Assembly: GCF_009762795.1 (NCBI RefSeq)
Contig: NZ_CP046400.1
Span: 721,501-785,500 of the forward strand
Length of the DNA stretch: 64,000 nt
Source of the DNA: Pseudodesulfovibrio cashew
GTDB lineage: Bacteria > Desulfobacterota > Desulfovibrionia > Desulfovibrionales > Desulfovibrionaceae
Direction: 5' to 3'
Shown: piece after piece, positions 1 to 9,108 of the stretch
Layout: the number at the start of each line of letters is the position of its first letter
Numbering within the stretch: position 1 is the stretch's first letter
Notes under the pieces: model-generated
The model's input: the letters and a program-made list of their open reading frames with translations, nothing else
Databases searched by the model: none
Told to the model about the DNA's origin: nothing
Position numbers and translations under genes: made by a program

Positions 1-157
1 TTCTATCAAATTTATGATAGGTCACATCATCAAGACCCAGCTTTTCCCGGGCATGGGCATAATCGATAAAATCGACTTGGGCCAAAGCAATCTGCGGCGC
101 AAAGCCCAAGATAAGGGTCAACGACAGAATCGAAGGGAATAGAATTCTTCTGAACAC
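1..157 (-). CDS. Exported protein of unknown function, N-terminal fragment cut by window edge
   Basis: The reading frame begins at a GTG (155-157) with a strong AAGGAGG ribosome site 8 bases upstream and runs off the left edge of the window, so only about 52 residues are visible. They start with MFRRILF, continue with a hydrophobic stretch and end the signal at a likely cleavage site ALA-Q near residue 25, followed by VDFIDYAHAREKLG. This is a Sec-type signal peptide on a secreted or periplasmic protein. It lies downstream of the exopolysaccharide gene run in the same orientation, about 150 bases after the CapK-like gene. I do not recognise the family from this fragment. Confidence 0.6.
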   Translation of the reverse strand, partial: MFRRILFPSILSLTLILGFAPQIALAQVDFIDYAHAREKLGLDDVTYHKFDR

Positions 158-309
158 AATTAACGCCTCCTTAGATAATACAATCCCCAGCCTCTCTCCG
201 GGAGGTTACCCCATTTCATTCGCACAGTGCTCCACTCCGGGAGTATCCCGGGTGCGGCCAACCTCCTGACAAGCGTTAAAACGCCTTCCCGTTCCAGTAC
301 ATGCCTAGG

Positions 310-1695
310 CTAAAAGGGCTGATCTTCCAACTTAGATATGCAAAACCTATATTTGCCAGAGCTTTCCGACTGGATGCTGTCCACGTACTCTATTTCATGC
401 CTCATCTGCTCGCCAAAACGCTGGTTTACCAATCGGTTAAGGTTATCCACACTATCGGAGGTCCAGTCAGAGCCCTTCACGACACGAAGGACAATGAAGT
501 CGATGGCCTCCTGGATTATCTGCAATTGTTTCACGCCCTTCGCCTGCATGGCAAAATTCTCGGTCAATGATATGCCGGAAATATATTCCCCGTCTGGCGT
601 GCGTACATAATCCGCAATGCGCCCCTCCAACGATTCGATTAACGGATATGAACGGCCACAGGAGCAGGGCTCGGAACGGATTCTCGCGGCGTCGCCAACC
701 TTGTACCGAATTATTGGCATACCGTAGTTGGATAAATCAGTAACGACGACGGCCCCAACCTCACCGGGAGCCACGGGGATGCCGTTGGGGTCGACGCACT
801 CGAGAATGATGGTGTCCATGTTGATATGCAGCCCTTCATGCGCCTCACATTCACTGGCGATAAGACTTACTTCCTCACAGCCGTACCGGTTGAAAACCTT
901 GGCCTTAAAGGCCTCCTCTACGAGAGAGCGCTCAAAATCATGGAGCACCATTGCTGTCGAAATGATCCCTTTGGGCTGGTAGCACTGCAAGCCGTTTTGC
1001 TTCACGAACTTGGCGAAAAGATACAATGAATGGGCGTGCCCGAATAGCTGGGTCGGCCTTTTCTTCAAAAGGGCCTCGTGAAATTCGAGCATGGCTGCAT
1101 GGTCCATTTTAAGCGTATCCAGGTAGACCATCCTTCCGAGCAGAGCATTGCGCAACCAGAGACGCCAGTTGTCCTTATAGGTGGGGTTTCCCCAAATGGC
1201 ACCGATGGCCTCTCCCTGACGCCAGCCACACCACATGTCGTGGCGCACCGCACAAGCCCGCTTCCACTGCTGGCTGTCTTCGTCGATATACAGGGACAAG
1301 GAAACCCCGGTGGAGCCGGAAGTTGTCTTGTTGCGCAACTTGCTCCGATCATGAATGCCGGAAATCATATTGTCGCCTTGATTGCGGATGGCATCCTTGG
1401 TCAGAACCGGCAACTTGGACAAATCAGCCACAGTGGTGACGTCTTGCGGGCGCACTCCAGCCTCATCCATCATCTCCTTGTAATACTTTGTATTGTCATA
1501 TGCGTGAGCTATCAGGCGGGTAAGCCTTGAATCCTGCTCAGCTAGAACAGCCTTTAAATCACGGTATGGAGCGTCTACGAGCTTTTTCAGGTGCCGCAAG
1601 TAGGGGGAGGATTCTTTCGCCGCCCAAAGGGGGGCAATAATGCCTCGGCTCACATGGGAAAAAAAATCTCTATTATACTTGACGCAATCACTCAT
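310..1695 (-). CDS. CapK/PaaK-like adenylate-forming protein
   Basis: The 461-residue protein belongs to the phenylacetate-CoA ligase (PaaK) / CapK branch of the ANL adenylating enzymes. The glycine/serine-rich ATP-binding loop is seen as TTSGSTG near residue 125, followed by the family landmarks NRYGCEE and YRYKVGDAARI-type segments (IIRYKVGDA) in the middle and C-terminal parts. Family members activate a carboxylic acid as acyl-AMP. CapK-like members recur in capsule and exopolysaccharide loci where their substrate is not known, and I infer the same setting here. It is the last gene of the long minus-strand exopolysaccharide run. Two GNAT/FemAB-like proteins are encoded in the same run, so a role in acyl decoration of the polymer is conceivable but unproven. 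Confidence 0.8.
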   Translation of the reverse strand: MSDCVKYNRDFFSHVSRGIIAPLWAAKESSPYLRHLKKLVDAPYRDLKAVLAEQDSRLTRLIAHAYDNTKYYKEMMDEAGVRPQDVTTVADLSKLPVLTKDAIRNQGDNMISGIHDRSKLRNKTTSGSTGVSLSLYIDEDSQQWKRACAVRHDMWCGWRQGEAIGAIWGNPTYKDNWRLWLRNALLGRMVYLDTLKMDHAAMLEFHEALLKKRPTQLFGHAHSLYLFAKFVKQNGLQCYQPKGIISTAMVLHDFERSLVEEAFKAKVFNRYGCEEVSLIASECEAHEGLHINMDTIILECVDPNGIPVAPGEVGAVVVTDLSNYGMPIIRYKVGDAARIRSEPCSCGRSYPLIESLEGRIADYVRTPDGEYISGISLTENFAMQAKGVKQLQIIQEAIDFIVLRVVKGSDWTSDSVDNLNRLVNQRFGEQMRHEIEYVDSIQSESSGKYRFCISKLEDQPF

Positions 1696-1758
1696 AACAA
1701 CTCCAATTTATTCAAAAATCGCAAAACCAATTTCACCGGCAGACTCAAAAAATTGCCA

Positions 1759-3414
1759 TTATAGCGGAGCCACGCCGTGCGTGCCCGATAACGCACTCTT
1801 AAATTCAATCTCCGATTCGGGAATACTAAATATTACACCCTCCCCACCGCCAGAGGCAACATGCTTCCGAATGGAATAAATAACCCCTTCAAGAAGGATG
1901 CGACTGATGGACTCAGCGCAACTCACCAAATCATAAACAAAATACTTCTCGCATTCGGAGCCAACTTTACACGCGGATAGACGGCTCACGCCATCTTCAA
2001 TCAGCCAGCCGGAGTGAATGAGGCTTTCTCCGCTTGTAACGGTGACAAGAGTATCTCCCGCATCAAAATGATCCAATGCCATCTTCAGGTGAACGGACTC
2101 TCTTTCGATGTTGCGACAGTCATCCCCAAGCAGGTCGTCATATCGATTGAAAGTAACCATATGGACGCAGGCCTCTAATGCTGACTCCATGGCAACCTTC
2201 TGCGTTGCAACAAAATAGCTCCGCGCCGAGGCCGCCCCCGATTTCCACCTCGGCAAAGCCTTTTGCAAGACAAGGCCCACACCGACAATTGCCGCCATCT
2301 TACCGGCCAATTTTCTTGGAATAGAATCTTTCCCGACTAGCCATGGCTGATCCAGGCCTGCCCGCTTTATCATGGCCTTAAGCCTTTCCTTAGCTATAAA
2401 CGCGAGATATACTCTCCTTGAGAAATACAGCTTGGCCTGCGATACGGATTGGACTCCATTACTGAACTTGCTCTTGTAGGCGTCTTTTCCCGGCGTTAAA
2501 TCCAATTTTTCATAACCTGACTCAATCAGGTGCTCCATCAGCTTGAGCAAATAGATTTTTCCTGGCGAATTCCTTGATTCGGCTGGATCAAACGTTGGCA
2601 ACGTAAGATAAAATGTCGAGTCATCATGAAAGCCATAATGAATCGCAACAGGGCGTCCCTCTACTTTCATGACAGATAGATGCGACAACTCGGAATTCTT
2701 GAATGCTTCTTTCAAAAAGACACTTCGCAACGGATCCTGTCTAAATGGGGCTTTGCGATACAAGGCAATTTTTCGAAATTCATATTGATTGGCCAACGCC
2801 CCAACCAGTTCATTAACTTCGTCGGGAGAAGTGACTCGATAAAAAGAAAACCCAGCCCGCTTCAAAAACCTGTTCAATTGGTTCTTGTTCGACTTATTCT
2901 TTCTCAGCTTCCGATAACGCGCGTCATCCAACAGCGAATAGATTGGAGACTCCTCGCTCTCTAGGGAGACAAAAATATCATGGGCTTTGAGCACGTCGGA
3001 ATGTCTCCATCCCGTGCCGAGTCCCGGAGGAAGCCACCCCCAATCCCAACACCCTGTCCCGATCAATCTTTTCAACTCTGTCAGACTGTTTATTATGAAT
3101 TCTTCCAAGAAATTATCCAATGCCAAAAAGCCATGATATTCAGCCAAGTTCAAACCGACATGGTACAGCTTTCCAGTTCCCCCCTGGCGGCATACAAACA
3201 GCAAACCTACGAGCTCGTCATTGTCCCCTCTTCCAACGAAAAGTATCGGATCAAAATGTCTCAAATAGACTTTGAACCACGAGATGACAAAATCAGGCTC
3301 TAGAAAGACGGTGACATAGCCGCATTGGTCGGCGAGAGACTGCCATTCCTCGACAAAACGTTTATCCAGAAGCAGGCGTAACGCCTCTGAGTTTTGAAAA
3401 ACTGTTAGTTCCAT
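1759..3414 (-). CDS. GNAT/BioF2-like acyltransferase with unknown C-terminal extension
   Basis: About 551 residues from the ATG at 3414, which has GAGAGGG just upstream; a longer frame from 3453 adds 13 residues but lacks a ribosome site. Residues up to about 350 fit the BioF2-like / FemAB-type GNAT family found in exopolysaccharide loci: the WF near the N terminus, a central RKLRKNKSNKNQLNR stretch, GRPVAIHYGF and the LDLTPGKDAYKSKF segment. Such proteins transfer acyl or aminoacyl groups, probably to the glycan or its lipid-linked precursor, in the cytoplasm. The last roughly 190 residues are not part of the usual domain and I cannot name them. It sits between a GT2 gene and the CapK-like gene in one orientation with moderate gaps (172 and 63 bases). 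Confidence 0.72.
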   Translation of the reverse strand: MELTVFQNSEALRLLLDKRFVEEWQSLADQCGYVTVFLEPDFVISWFKVYLRHFDPILFVGRGDNDELVGLLFVCRQGGTGKLYHVGLNLAEYHGFLALDNFLEEFIINSLTELKRLIGTGCWDWGWLPPGLGTGWRHSDVLKAHDIFVSLESEESPIYSLLDDARYRKLRKNKSNKNQLNRFLKRAGFSFYRVTSPDEVNELVGALANQYEFRKIALYRKAPFRQDPLRSVFLKEAFKNSELSHLSVMKVEGRPVAIHYGFHDDSTFYLTLPTFDPAESRNSPGKIYLLKLMEHLIESGYEKLDLTPGKDAYKSKFSNGVQSVSQAKLYFSRRVYLAFIAKERLKAMIKRAGLDQPWLVGKDSIPRKLAGKMAAIVGVGLVLQKALPRWKSGAASARSYFVATQKVAMESALEACVHMVTFNRYDDLLGDDCRNIERESVHLKMALDHFDAGDTLVTVTSGESLIHSGWLIEDGVSRLSACKVGSECEKYFVYDLVSCAESISRILLEGVIYSIRKHVASGGGEGVIFSIPESEIEFKSALSGTHGVAPL

Positions 3415-3586
3415 TTCCCTCTCGCAAGCAACGCAATAACAATTAATTTGCATATAGCTGTCGGCTCATGACAACGAAAGCAAACGCCATGGTCTTAAAC
3501 AGCTGACGGGCTCTCTATGCCCACGCAAGAAAAACTCTTCTCACAAGGGCATTTCACCCAAGGTAATCCAGCTCCCCGCCCCCCGC

Positions 3587-4528
3587 TCAACAGGTCTTCT
3601 CCCCGGGCTTAACCAAGTACTTCAACAGGGATATAACCTTATCCGGGAGTACCATGCGCAATGCAGCCTTCCACGACCTTGTGGAAATGGGGTACATTGC
3701 CAAAGAGGCAAGCATCAGACCGGCTGCTTTAGCGCTTTTTTGCCTGCTCTTCTGAAACATTGCGTATGTGCAGCAAGTCATCCCCCAGGCCTCCAGAATT
3801 GCGGGGACGGCCAGACCCCGACGTATTTTCTTGTCTCTTAAATGCCTCTTCATAATATTGAATGCGGATAAAATCCGCTTTTCTCTATTGTCGGACATAT
3901 TACCATGCCCGACGCGGTAGTACGTCAAGCATTCATCCAGAAAATCGAATTCATATGCCTGTGCCATCCTAATCCAGAGATCATAGTCTATCCCCATAGA
4001 CAGGGTCTCATCAAATCCACCGATTAACTCCAGGCTGGTTCTTCGCACCATCGAAGAAGAAAAACAGATGAAATTGTCTACATATATCCTGTTCAATATC
4101 CTCCCCCGGTACAACGGGGGATGGTTGTATTCCGAAATAGCTCCATCTGGGTCTAGCAAACGCCGCTTGCTATAGACAACCGCGACATCCGGATTGTCGA
4201 AAAGGGGTATCATTTTCTCAAGTTTTGTTGAATCCCACATGTCATCTGCATCGAGAAAGGCAATGACTTCACCTGAAGATTCTCTCACGCCTCTGTTCTT
4301 TGCGACGGTCTGCCCGGCGTTCTCCTGATAAACATACTTGACCCCATATCGATCGACATACGGCTTGATCAGTTCAGCGGAATTATCTTGAGATCCGTCG
4401 TCAATAACGACAATTTCAGTGTTGTCGTATGTTTGGCCAATAGCCGAATCCAATGCGCATTGAATGTACCTGCCGTAATTGTATGTCGTAATCACAATGG
4501 AACATTTCACGCCATTCCCTCTCCACAT
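3587..4528 (-). CDS. Family 2 glycosyltransferase
   Basis: The 313-residue protein opens with the GT2 fold signature CSIVITTYNYGRYIQCALDSA, then EIVVIDDGSQDNS (first nucleotide-binding acidic residues) and FLDADDMWD (the DXD-type metal site, about residue 95). It has no membrane segment, so it should act at the cytoplasmic face on a lipid-linked glycan, adding one sugar. A GTG at 4510, six bases after an AGAGGG, is an alternative start that would trim six residues. It follows the O-antigen-ligase-like gene by 58 bases. The sugar it transfers cannot be told from sequence. Confidence 0.85.
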   Translation of the reverse strand: MWRGNGVKCSIVITTYNYGRYIQCALDSAIGQTYDNTEIVVIDDGSQDNSAELIKPYVDRYGVKYVYQENAGQTVAKNRGVRESSGEVIAFLDADDMWDSTKLEKMIPLFDNPDVAVVYSKRRLLDPDGAISEYNHPPLYRGRILNRIYVDNFICFSSSMVRRTSLELIGGFDETLSMGIDYDLWIRMAQAYEFDFLDECLTYYRVGHGNMSDNREKRILSAFNIMKRHLRDKKIRRGLAVPAILEAWGMTCCTYAMFQKSRQKSAKAAGLMLASLAMYPISTRSWKAALRMVLPDKVISLLKYLVKPGEKTC

Positions 4529-4591
4529 CTCATATCAGCCTCCGGTTAACAGTCCGGCAGTACGATCGCCCTATGCAGCAACAATGTATAG

Positions 4592-5821
4592 CTATGCTCT
4601 GCTCTCAGATAACGCCAGGTCGCGCCTGACGAGATTCAGCATGATCGCGGTGTATGCAATAATCCAATACCATGTATAGCGGTACAACATGTGTCCCGCG
4701 AACCCTTGGAACAACAACAGCACAAGGCAGATCATATTTGCCTTGGCGTACTCGAACAGCCCGCTTTTCTCATATTTGATCACTGCGATGTTCCTTTTGA
4801 TGCAACCAACCACCAGTGCCCCGAAAAGGATAATGCCCAAAATGCCCAATTCTCCCATCACCTGGCCGTATAAATTGTGTGAACGCAACCCATACGGCCC
4901 CCCGACGAGAGCGCGGGCGGTTGCGAATCCTCCCACACCGTATCCGATTGGCCGCCTGCACATCAGCTCGAACCCATTGACTAATCCGAGAATCCTGCTT
5001 TCTGCCGAGACGGTTGCGCTTTCCACAGTCTTTTCGGACATGTAGTCGAGTTCAATCTCGTCCTTGGAATAAATCGTACTGAGTATGCGCTCCTTTTGTG
5101 GGCCGGGCGTGAATGTCCAAATCACGACGAAGGCCACTCCCAGCAGGACAAAGTTTCGAAAAGAGTGCTTGTTGGCAAGAATGTAGATGACGGCAAGAAA
5201 CGCCAAGCTGGCGAACCCAGTTCTCGAACCGGTCAGCACAACACAGACAGCCGAAAGGACAAACAACCCCAGGAGAAGGGGCTTGACAATGCGCCGGAAC
5301 GGGATGGCCGAATCCCTGAATAACGCATAAGCGTAGGGGATGGTCAGGCAGACCGTTGAAGCGAAAGAGTTCGGATTGTTATACGTCTGCCCGATACCCA
5401 CCATACGCACAAGTCCCATCCGGTACACGTACCGACCATTGGTATATTCTATTAATGATTTTAACTCATAGACGAAAAATATCATGACGACGGCGGTCAT
5501 GAAGCAGGCGAACTCCTCCCTGGTTTTGACCGTATTCACCATCAAAAAAGAAACGAGGCATATTTTGAAAAATTTATACGATATATCCTGCCATGCCGCG
5601 AAATCATATGCCCAAAGTCCACTTGCCAGGACCAGCCCTAGGAATCCGAGCAGCATCTTGCCGCCTGAAAAGGGCATAAACTTGCCCTTATGGGTAAGGG
5701 CAAAGCAGATCAACATGGCGATTGCCCAGGTCTTCTCCAGTTTTATCAACTCTAAAACCGGATATTCTTCTGGCAACCGACAAATATAAATAAACAAATA
5801 TCCCAACAACATCCAGCGCAC
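4592..5821 (-). CDS. O-antigen ligase/polymerase-like membrane protein
   Basis: The 409-residue protein is almost entirely hydrophobic with about ten or eleven predicted membrane segments. It carries the Wzy/WaaL family hallmark in a large periplasmic loop: GIGQTYNNPNSFAS near residue 140 and the segment RPIGYGVGGFATA followed by SHNLYGQVMGELG, where the histidine-containing SHN motif is typical of O-antigen ligases. In an exosortase locus such a protein polymerises the repeat unit or ligates glycan to an acceptor on the periplasmic side. It is the only Wzy/WaaL-type protein in the locus, so I infer that it is the polymerase or ligase of this exopolysaccharide. Confidence 0.82.
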   Translation of the reverse strand: MRWMLLGYLFIYICRLPEEYPVLELIKLEKTWAIAMLICFALTHKGKFMPFSGGKMLLGFLGLVLASGLWAYDFAAWQDISYKFFKICLVSFLMVNTVKTREEFACFMTAVVMIFFVYELKSLIEYTNGRYVYRMGLVRMVGIGQTYNNPNSFASTVCLTIPYAYALFRDSAIPFRRIVKPLLLGLFVLSAVCVVLTGSRTGFASLAFLAVIYILANKHSFRNFVLLGVAFVVIWTFTPGPQKERILSTIYSKDEIELDYMSEKTVESATVSAESRILGLVNGFELMCRRPIGYGVGGFATARALVGGPYGLRSHNLYGQVMGELGILGIILFGALVVGCIKRNIAVIKYEKSGLFEYAKANMICLVLLLFQGFAGHMLYRYTWYWIIAYTAIMLNLVRRDLALSESRA

Positions 5822-5874
5822 GATTTATTCTCTGCTAGTTTTCTGTTCAATAATGATGGGAACAGGTGAACCGG

Positions 5875-6873
5875 TTATCTCCCAAGAAGAATTTCAAAAC
5901 GGGATAGCCTTCCGCTGGCATGCGCTCTGAAAAGCGCCTCGGAACACCGTCCGGTCCAACTGCCGTAGTAGCCGAAGCTGACGTCAAAACGCTTCAAGGA
6001 ATATAGGTCGTCACCGGGCACATTGAGACCGGGCATGGTGGTGGTCGCGGCTATGAAACCCGCTTTTTTCACCACTGAAATCACCCTATCGTCGAAATCG
6101 TTTCTCGTGCCGTTCGGATAGGAAAACAACGAAACCTTCGAATGGATCATATCTTCGAGCATCACCTTGCCCTCCCCGATCTCCCTCTGCAGTTCCACTT
6201 CGTCAAGTTGTGCCAGCAAAGGATGGCTGATGGTGTGAGCTCCGACGTCGACCCATTTGGACGAAGCCAACTCACGGCATTCGTCCGGAGTCATCATGAC
6301 CCGTTCGACTCTCTTGCCCTCTGCGACCTTGCCGACAATTGCCAACCGGTCCTCATGGGACATTTTTTTCAAGGAAGCATGCAGTCGACAGGCCACTTCT
6401 TCCCTACCGGCCACCCCTTTCCAGGTATGCCGCCCCAGGCCCACCGAAGTCAGATCGGCCTCAGATGAACTTCCTCCAAAAACGGCCATGTCAAAATCGT
6501 AAAACCACAACGAGCCATTTCGCACGGCGTCCATTGCCACGAAAACGGTAGCCGGAACGCAGTATTTCTCCAAGATGGGATAGGCCGTGGTCCAGTTGTC
6601 CCGAAAACCGTCATCAAAAGTAACACATACGCAGTTTCTGCTCGAAACGCCTTCACGAAGACGGCTCACGGCCTGCTCCAACGAAATCACATCGAAATAC
6701 TCTGACAAAACACGCATCTGTGCATCAAAGTCTTCGGGAGACACACTCAAAAAGCCATCTGGCGCAATTCGATGATACGTCAAAATGGCAATCCCATCCT
6801 GCGGCCGCACCAGGTTTGCAAAACAACATGCCAGTTGCTTTAGGCCCTGTTTGCAGCGTTGCCGAACATCCAT
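5875..6873 (-). CDS. Polysaccharide deacetylase family protein
   Basis: The 332-residue protein has the NodB-type deacetylase motifs: ILTYHRI near residue 30, VTFDDGFRDNW (the catalytic aspartates) near residue 85, then the metal-binding SHPLL (H of the H-x-x-x-H site within GAHTISHPLL) and FSYPNGTRND. Enzymes of this carbohydrate esterase 4 group remove N- or O-acetyl groups from glycans with a divalent metal. I see no clear signal peptide, so its location is uncertain. It ends 53 bases before the ligase-like gene and starts 7 bases after the GNAT gene, in one operon. It is distinct from the exosortase-associated deacetylase at 13.3-14.1 kb. Confidence 0.82.
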   Translation of the reverse strand: MDVRQRCKQGLKQLACCFANLVRPQDGIAILTYHRIAPDGFLSVSPEDFDAQMRVLSEYFDVISLEQAVSRLREGVSSRNCVCVTFDDGFRDNWTTAYPILEKYCVPATVFVAMDAVRNGSLWFYDFDMAVFGGSSSEADLTSVGLGRHTWKGVAGREEVACRLHASLKKMSHEDRLAIVGKVAEGKRVERVMMTPDECRELASSKWVDVGAHTISHPLLAQLDEVELQREIGEGKVMLEDMIHSKVSLFSYPNGTRNDFDDRVISVVKKAGFIAATTTMPGLNVPGDDLYSLKRFDVSFGYYGSWTGRCSEALFRAHASGRLSRFEILLGR

Positions 6874-6880
6874 GGTCGTC

Positions 6881-7960
6881 TTAACCTTCCATTCGTTCTT
6901 TTATCGTTTTCCTGGCGCGCAGCCCTTTTTCCAGCAACAAACTCTTCAAGTGCCTTTTGGAAAACAGCCAGCTATTGACGAAATCATTTGAGCCAGTCGC
7001 CCAATGCCGCTTGCTTTCATTGGCCTCTCCTAGAAGATGAAACAACGTAACACCATGCTCACAGGCAAAAGGATAAATTTCATACTTGAGCAACTCTCCC
7101 GGACGCAGCTTTGCAAAAGAAGGATCATAGCCGATTTTATAACCGACAAAGGTATTATCTCGAATATAGAAACAATTGAATGCCACGTCGGACTCGCCGA
7201 ATTTCAGGAAAGAAACCGAAAAATCCGTACTGCTCTTTCCAAACAATTTCATGAAGAAATCACGATATTTCTCTGAGAAAAGCCCTGATCCATTTTGCTC
7301 CTGCCATGTCTTGGCTGACAAGCGCTGTAGGCGATGTAATGCGCTTTGATTAGTTAGTCTTACCTCTTCGGTTGCAACCTCATATTGTTTGTTCGCTTTT
7401 CTTTTCGTGCAGTTGAATGATTTGCGGAAGGAAGTGGAACAGCCTGATAGGAATGCGGGGAAACCATCCGGCATGCCCACGTAGAGCGAAGGGAACCGGT
7501 GTTCCTCGTAAACATTTGTGAAACCTTCCTGCCCCCTACTGATAAACCGCCAATCCTGGCCGGTTGTTTCGATGGCGGGCACATTCAGCAACTCAATCTC
7601 ACCGGAAAGCGCTTCATCAATCTGCAGCAACAGTTTGGCATCCCCATACAGATCGTCCTCGAAAAGAAACGACACATAGGGAGTAAGGCCGTTGGCGGCA
7701 TAGGAAAATTCATTGACGGTGATCGGGCCAATACGTCTGCGCCCCATTACTCCGGGCACGATTCCCACGACATCGCCGTCTCTCCGGATGACAACAATTC
7801 TGGCGTTTCCTTCGACACAAAACGCAGGGTACCAACAGTCGAACCATTGGTAGGAGACAAAAGGGAACCAGAAACCCTTCGCTTCCGCAAGCCTGTCCCA
7901 ATCTCCCTGCAGAGCCGGCGAGTCGCTCCAATCGTCGATCACTTCCACTTGGTACTGCAA
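6881..7960 (-). CDS. GNAT/FemAB-like acyltransferase of exopolysaccharide locus
   Basis: About 359 residues of the BioF2-like GNAT family. I choose the TTG at 7960 because AAGGAG stands 7 bases before it; the ATG at 7984 has no ribosome site. N-terminal W-x-x-L and FVSYQWFDCW, the middle FRKSFNCTKRKANKQY and the later SDVAFNCFYIRDNTFVGYKIGYD and PGELLKYEI segments are typical of this group. It presumably transfers an acyl or amino-acyl group to a sugar of the repeat unit in the cytoplasm. The gene overlaps the upstream glycosyltransferase end by 22 bases, which suggests translational coupling. The acyl donor and acceptor are unknown. Confidence 0.75.
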   Translation of the reverse strand: MQYQVEVIDDWSDSPALQGDWDRLAEAKGFWFPFVSYQWFDCWYPAFCVEGNARIVVIRRDGDVVGIVPGVMGRRRIGPITVNEFSYAANGLTPYVSFLFEDDLYGDAKLLLQIDEALSGEIELLNVPAIETTGQDWRFISRGQEGFTNVYEEHRFPSLYVGMPDGFPAFLSGCSTSFRKSFNCTKRKANKQYEVATEEVRLTNQSALHRLQRLSAKTWQEQNGSGLFSEKYRDFFMKLFGKSSTDFSVSFLKFGESDVAFNCFYIRDNTFVGYKIGYDPSFAKLRPGELLKYEIYPFACEHGVTLFHLLGEANESKRHWATGSNDFVNSWLFSKRHLKSLLLEKGLRARKTIKERMEG

Positions 7961-9108
7961 TCCTCTTCTCCTTTTTCCAACCATGTCCTGGCAAGGGCAC
8001 CATCAAAATAGGTAAGGTATCGATTGACTATAACGTCTTCCGCAAACAGCGCCGCAGCCCTCGACCTTGCCGCTTGCCCCATTTCCTTCCGCATGGATTC
8101 ATTTTCAAGCAAAAGCCGTATGGATTCCGCCATCCCGGAAGCATCTTCAGAGGGGACGAGGAATCCTGTCTCACCGTCCACGACCACTTCACCATTGCCG
8201 CCGACATCCGTGGCCACGGCCGGGATACCCATGGCCGCGTACTCGACCAGTGCATTGGACAACCCTTCTGATCGGCTGGACAATACCCCGATCGACATCC
8301 CCCGTATCAACGGAAGAGGATTCTGGCACTCTCCCAGGTAATAAACGACGCCATTAAGCCCACGCTGTGCAATCGCCTCACGCAGCCAGACTTCCCGATC
8401 AGGCAGAGCCCGTCCCACTATCACAAACCTCACATCGGGGAGTTCGCCATGGATCAACGCCGCCGCATCCAAAAACAACGTATGGTTTTTTACCGGCTTG
8501 ACGCTTGCGACAATGCCCACGATGAGTTCCGCATCGGGGAGTCCTTCGTCCACGCCATCCGCTCCAGGGCTCTCCCCCCTCAGATTGATGGGGTTCGGGA
8601 TGACGGAGATCTTGACTGGATCGATCCATTCCTTTTTGCCCACGATGGCGCTGGCAGTAACACTGTTGGACAAAAAACGCGGGACAAGCCTGGATATGAT
8701 CCTGGCCTGCCAGACAGATCTGGGAGTCCAGTCGTGTCCCATATTCCTTCGATTCCCGATCAATCGTCCTCTGACTCCGGCAAGGCTTGCCGCAATCGTT
8801 GCCACCAATTCTCCTTCCGGGAAATACGCCAGGATCAAATCCGGAGGGGACTCCCGGAACAGACCTGCAAGCATTGAAACCCGCCTCAAAAAACTGAACG
8901 GACCCGGCGGAATCGAGTCTTCAAGCACAACTGGCGACGTATTGACACCGGCAAAAGCTTTGTCCACCTGCGGCCGGTTCACGACCACGAACTGCATTTC
9001 ATATCCCTGCCGGGACAATCTATCCAAGAGGAAGCTGACGTGTTGCTCTGTGCCACCGACAGCGCCATTCCAACTGGCGATGACTACGGAAATCCTTCTT
9101 GCCATCAC
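7939..9108 (-). CDS. Family 4 glycosyltransferase (GT-B)
   Basis: The 389-residue protein shows a GT-B arrangement: N-terminal ISVVIASWNGAVGGTEQHV acceptor domain and a C-terminal donor domain with IGIV..KPVKNH, RSEGLSNALVEYAAMG and the E-x7-E retaining motif (EGLSNALVE), then GGNGEVVVDGETGFLV. It should transfer an activated sugar with retention at the cytoplasmic membrane face. A GTG at 9108 (8 bases after GGAGG) or the ATG at 9105 may be the start; the ATG overlaps the stop codon of the upstream GT2-GNAT gene by one base. The donor sugar is unknown. GDP-mannose is a candidate because the locus encodes its synthesis. Confidence 0.85.
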   Translation of the reverse strand: MMARRISVVIASWNGAVGGTEQHVSFLLDRLSRQGYEMQFVVVNRPQVDKAFAGVNTSPVVLEDSIPPGPFSFLRRVSMLAGLFRESPPDLILAYFPEGELVATIAASLAGVRGRLIGNRRNMGHDWTPRSVWQARIISRLVPRFLSNSVTASAIVGKKEWIDPVKISVIPNPINLRGESPGADGVDEGLPDAELIVGIVASVKPVKNHTLFLDAAALIHGELPDVRFVIVGRALPDREVWLREAIAQRGLNGVVYYLGECQNPLPLIRGMSIGVLSSRSEGLSNALVEYAAMGIPAVATDVGGNGEVVVDGETGFLVPSEDASGMAESIRLLLENESMRKEMGQAARSRAAALFAEDVIVNRYLTYFDGALARTWLEKGEEDCSTKWK

